Source of the DNA: Scytonematopsis contorta HA4267-MV1
Lineage (GTDB): Bacteria > Cyanobacteriota > Cyanobacteriia > Cyanobacteriales > Nostocaceae
DNA: 64,000 bases
Direction of reading: 5' to 3'
NCBI GenBank assembly: GCA_019359035.1
Contig: JAHHIC010000033.1
Location: 99,996 to 163,995, forward strand
Below, piece after piece: positions 62,243-64,000 of the stretch (position 1 is its first letter; the number at the start of each line of letters is the position of its first letter). The translations under genes and the position numbers were made by a program. Below the pieces are notes generated by a model. It saw only the letters and a program-made list of their open reading frames with translations, ran no database searches and was not told where the DNA came from.

Positions 62243-62875
62243 TTACTTATCCGAAATTTGCCGCAATATAGCAGACTTGAGTAATTTTAAAGCGACACCA
62301 AGCAAAGTAGGAATGAGTCCGATAATGTCTAAAACTTGAGACAGTATACTTGGTCTTTTCGCAGAATAAATTTTATTTTGAGCAGGTCTTTCGTATTGAA
62401 AAATACAAGCACAAGCACCCTCAGATTGTTTGGTGACAATTGAAGCTTTCATACCAGGAAAAGCTCTTCTAGCTGCTTCTTGCTCCATTTCACAAAGAAT
62501 ATGACAAGGTGTATCAAAACCATATTCTTTCGCTAAAGGCAAAGCAGGACAAACTTTTTGAATTTCGATTGCTGCATCTCTCCCATCTTTAGAAACATCA
62601 ATAACTTCTGTGATAAAACCCATAGGAGCTAGCAAAGCAACAGCTTTTTTAAAACCATTGGCAATAGTGTCATTATCAATAAAAGCACCCATTAAAGCTT
62701 TTTGCTGTTCGGGATATTTTTCCAACATTTTTTCATAGGCTGCTTCTTCTCCTATTTCTTCCACCATATTTTTGTATCTCATAAAGCGATTTCGGAAAAG
62801 ATTCATTGCTTTGGATTTATCCATTTTTAGGACATCTTCCATTCGCAAATCACCAGCACCCATTTTATTTTCCAT
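62243..62875 (-). CDS. ATC-hydrolase-like protein with C-terminal hydrophobic tail
   Basis: 210 residues from the ATG at 62875, with a strong AGAAGGAG eight bases upstream; an ATG 15 codons earlier is rejected. The body resembles the L-2-amino-thiazoline-4-carboxylate hydrolase family: MRYKNMVEEIGEEAAYEKML, KKAVALLAPMGFITEVIDVS, then FDTPCHILCEMEQEAARRAF and SEGACACIFQYERP. Cysteine and histidine residues in CHILCEME and ACACIF are the striking conserved ones. The tail (IIGLIPTLLGVALKLLKSAI) is hydrophobic and may bind membranes. The family hydrolyses thiazoline rings or acts in lipid-like pathways; here the reaction is not proven. It is the first gene of the operon leading to DevBC. Confidence 0.8.
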   Translation of the reverse strand: MENKMGAGDLRMEDVLKMDKSKAMNLFRNRFMRYKNMVEEIGEEAAYEKMLEKYPEQQKALMGAFIDNDTIANGFKKAVALLAPMGFITEVIDVSKDGRDAAIEIQKVCPALPLAKEYGFDTPCHILCEMEQEAARRAFPGMKASIVTKQSEGACACIFQYERPAQNKIYSAKRPSILSQVLDIIGLIPTLLGVALKLLKSAILRQISDK

Positions 62876-63194
62876 TTTTAGTACTCCTTCTGAACTACAA
62901 AGATACAAACCAAACAACACAAATAAATAAGAGTTTTAAAGGTATTTTATGTAAACCCTTAAATTCTACTTGCCGAGAAAAATATACGAAAAAATTAATA
63001 CGACTAGAAAATACTTGCAAACCATAAGTAAGGTTAGTACGATTTCTATTTCCATTTCGTCGGTCAAAAAACTACTCTGTATTTTTTGATAGATTTGGGA
63101 ATAGATTTGGGATAAATTTATTAACCTAACTCTAGATTTCGATTGTGTGATTTGAAACAAACGTGTTGTCTTCATATAATTAAAAATTACAGGT
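62876..63194. other. Intergenic region between the operon and hemF
   Basis: No convincing gene. A 69-residue minus-strand frame (62966-63175) ends in a hydrophobic stretch, TLLMVCKYFLVVLIFSYIFL, but has no ribosome-binding site or known family. Confidence 0.4.
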
Positions 63195-63893
63195 TTACAG
63201 CCAAATTCGAGGATTTTTCAAAACTTCTTTAAGTATTGCTTCTTCAGTACCACTTTCGCGTTGGTCGTTATATTCCCAAGAAGCAGCAGGAGGCATACAG
63301 TTGAAAATACTTTGATAATTAACTATCCCACTTGTAAGACCAAAGCGGATACCACGGTCGCTTGTGAGAATAAACTCAGCATAACGTCCGCGAACAATTC
63401 GCTGCCATTGTTTTTGCTCCTCTGTAAAAAACATGTCCTTACGCTTTCTAACTATGGGAATGTAGGCAGGGACAAAGGCTTTAGTACAATCTGTGACAAA
63501 CGAAAATAGTTGTTGTATTTCATCTGACTTGAGGTGGTCAAAGAAAATACCACCTATACCACGACTTTCTTGACGATGAGGAATAAAAAAATACTCATCA
63601 CAAGATTTTTTAAAGCGTGCATAATAGTCAGAGTTATGCTTATCGCAAATCTCCTTATGCACCCGATGAAAATGAACAGCATCTTCCTCAAACAGATAAG
63701 CTGGTGTCAAATCTGCACCACCACCAAACCACCAAGAATCAGGTTGACTACCATCTCCAATTTGAAAATAGCGATAGTTTACATGAACTGTAGGAGTCAT
63801 TGGATTATTAGGATGAATGACAAAACTAGTACCCGTAGCAAAAAAGGATGCAGCTTTTGTATCACTAATAATCTTAAGTAAGTCGGCGCGAAA
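63195..63893 (-). pseudogene. hemF: Coproporphyrinogen III oxidase (aerobic), 5'-truncated
   Basis: The C-terminal two thirds of HemF: SFFATGTSFVIHPNNPMTPT, VHVNYRYFQ, SWWFGGGADLTPAYLFEEDA, then FIPHRQESRGIGGIFFDHL, VRGRYAEFILTSDRGIRFGL and a C-terminus RIWL. It turns coproporphyrinogen III to protoporphyrinogen IX with O2. HVNYRYF and KKSCDEYFFIPHR resemble the eukaryote-type branch. Upstream of about 63890 the frame stays open but no longer looks like HemF. On the other strand an IS630-like transposase gene begins at 63954, so the first 100 or so residues are missing in this window. The ATG at 63800 is internal. A second intact copy is probable elsewhere. Confidence 0.75.
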
Positions 63894-63953
63894 AAACCAA
63901 ACTATGTAAAGATAAATAAATACGTAGAATGTATCTGCCGAGGTGACTGAAAT

Positions 63954-64000
63954 ATGGGCGCTCGTTTAAGGGTATTTCTCACTCCTGAGCAAGACAAAAT
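63954..64000 (+). mobile_element. IS630-type transposase, 5' end
   Basis: MGARLRVFLTPEQDK matches the start of cyanobacterial IS630-family transposases with an N-terminal helix-turn-helix. Only 15 codons are in the window. The left end of the element should lie between about 63888 and 63953, inside the hemF sequence; the exact boundary and TA target duplication cannot be placed. Confidence 0.55.

Noticed and set aside
62966..63175. 69-residue minus-strand frame with a hydrophobic end
   Set aside because: No ribosome-binding site and no match to small photosystem or cytochrome subunits that I can recall.

Overview
The window looks like a chromosomal segment of a filamentous cyanobacterium, most likely of the Nostocales group. 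The evidence is the low-GC coding style, scattered GCGATCGC (HIP1-like) octamers, heptameric short tandem repeats of the AAAATTC/GAATTTT kind, many GC-rich hairpin repeats between genes, and typical cyanobacterial families: a DevB/DevC exporter pair, a DUF928 protein, CHASE2 kinase, CHAT/TPR protein, TPS haemagglutinin-type exoprotein, a Nif11-like peptide, PRC-barrel/DUF2382 protein, fasciclin protein and a CpcD-type phycobilisome linker domain. The species is not identifiable from sequence alone.

Layout. 0-2.5 kb: end of an OmpR-type response regulator and an RppB-like histidine kinase, split by an opposing membrane-protein gene. 2.7-11 kb: lipoprotein methyltransferase, P-type cation ATPase, short-chain dehydrogenase and two large unrecognised proteins. 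11.5-16.8 kb: a stress-like set (PRC-barrel/DUF2382 protein, a lipoprotein, a small soluble protein), a TM-helix-repeat channel protein, and an unusual heavy-metal-associated-like/CpcD fusion, followed by a 46-bp tandem repeat. 17-34.2 kb: a Wzx/Wzy-type exopolysaccharide locus with a Wzc-like kinase, Wzy-like polymerase, Wzx flippase, five glycosyltransferases, an FkbM methyltransferase and a GH68/GH43-like enzyme. It is interrupted at 20.9-24.2 kb by the chimeric remnant of a defence locus (restriction-modification methylase fused to the tail of a KAP-type NTPase) and an Rpn-type nuclease gene.

35-42.6 kb: small cell-envelope and stress genes (CAP-domain lipoprotein, fasciclin lipoprotein, porin-like protein, manganese catalase, Nif11-like peptide), an orphan HTH protein next to a MITE-like element, and a LysM cell-wall protein. 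43-57 kb: a response regulator and CHASE2 kinase, a lipoprotein S9 peptidase, DUF928, a TPR-CHAT protease-like protein, and a two-partner secretion pair (TpsA exoprotein, TpsB transporter). I read this as one candidate module for regulated adhesin secretion and processing. 57-63 kb: one minus-strand operon encoding an ATC-hydrolase-like protein, a cytokinin-dehydrogenase-like flavoprotein, a Rieske oxygenase, DevB and DevC, with no adjacent devA. It is a good candidate for a small biosynthesis-plus-export cluster. The right edge holds a 5'-truncated hemF abutting the start of an IS630-type transposase gene.

Most promising for something undescribed: the HMA-like/CpcD fusion with its own internal ribosome-binding site, the oxidase/oxygenase/DevBC operon, and the CHASE2/DUF928/CHAT/TPS module.
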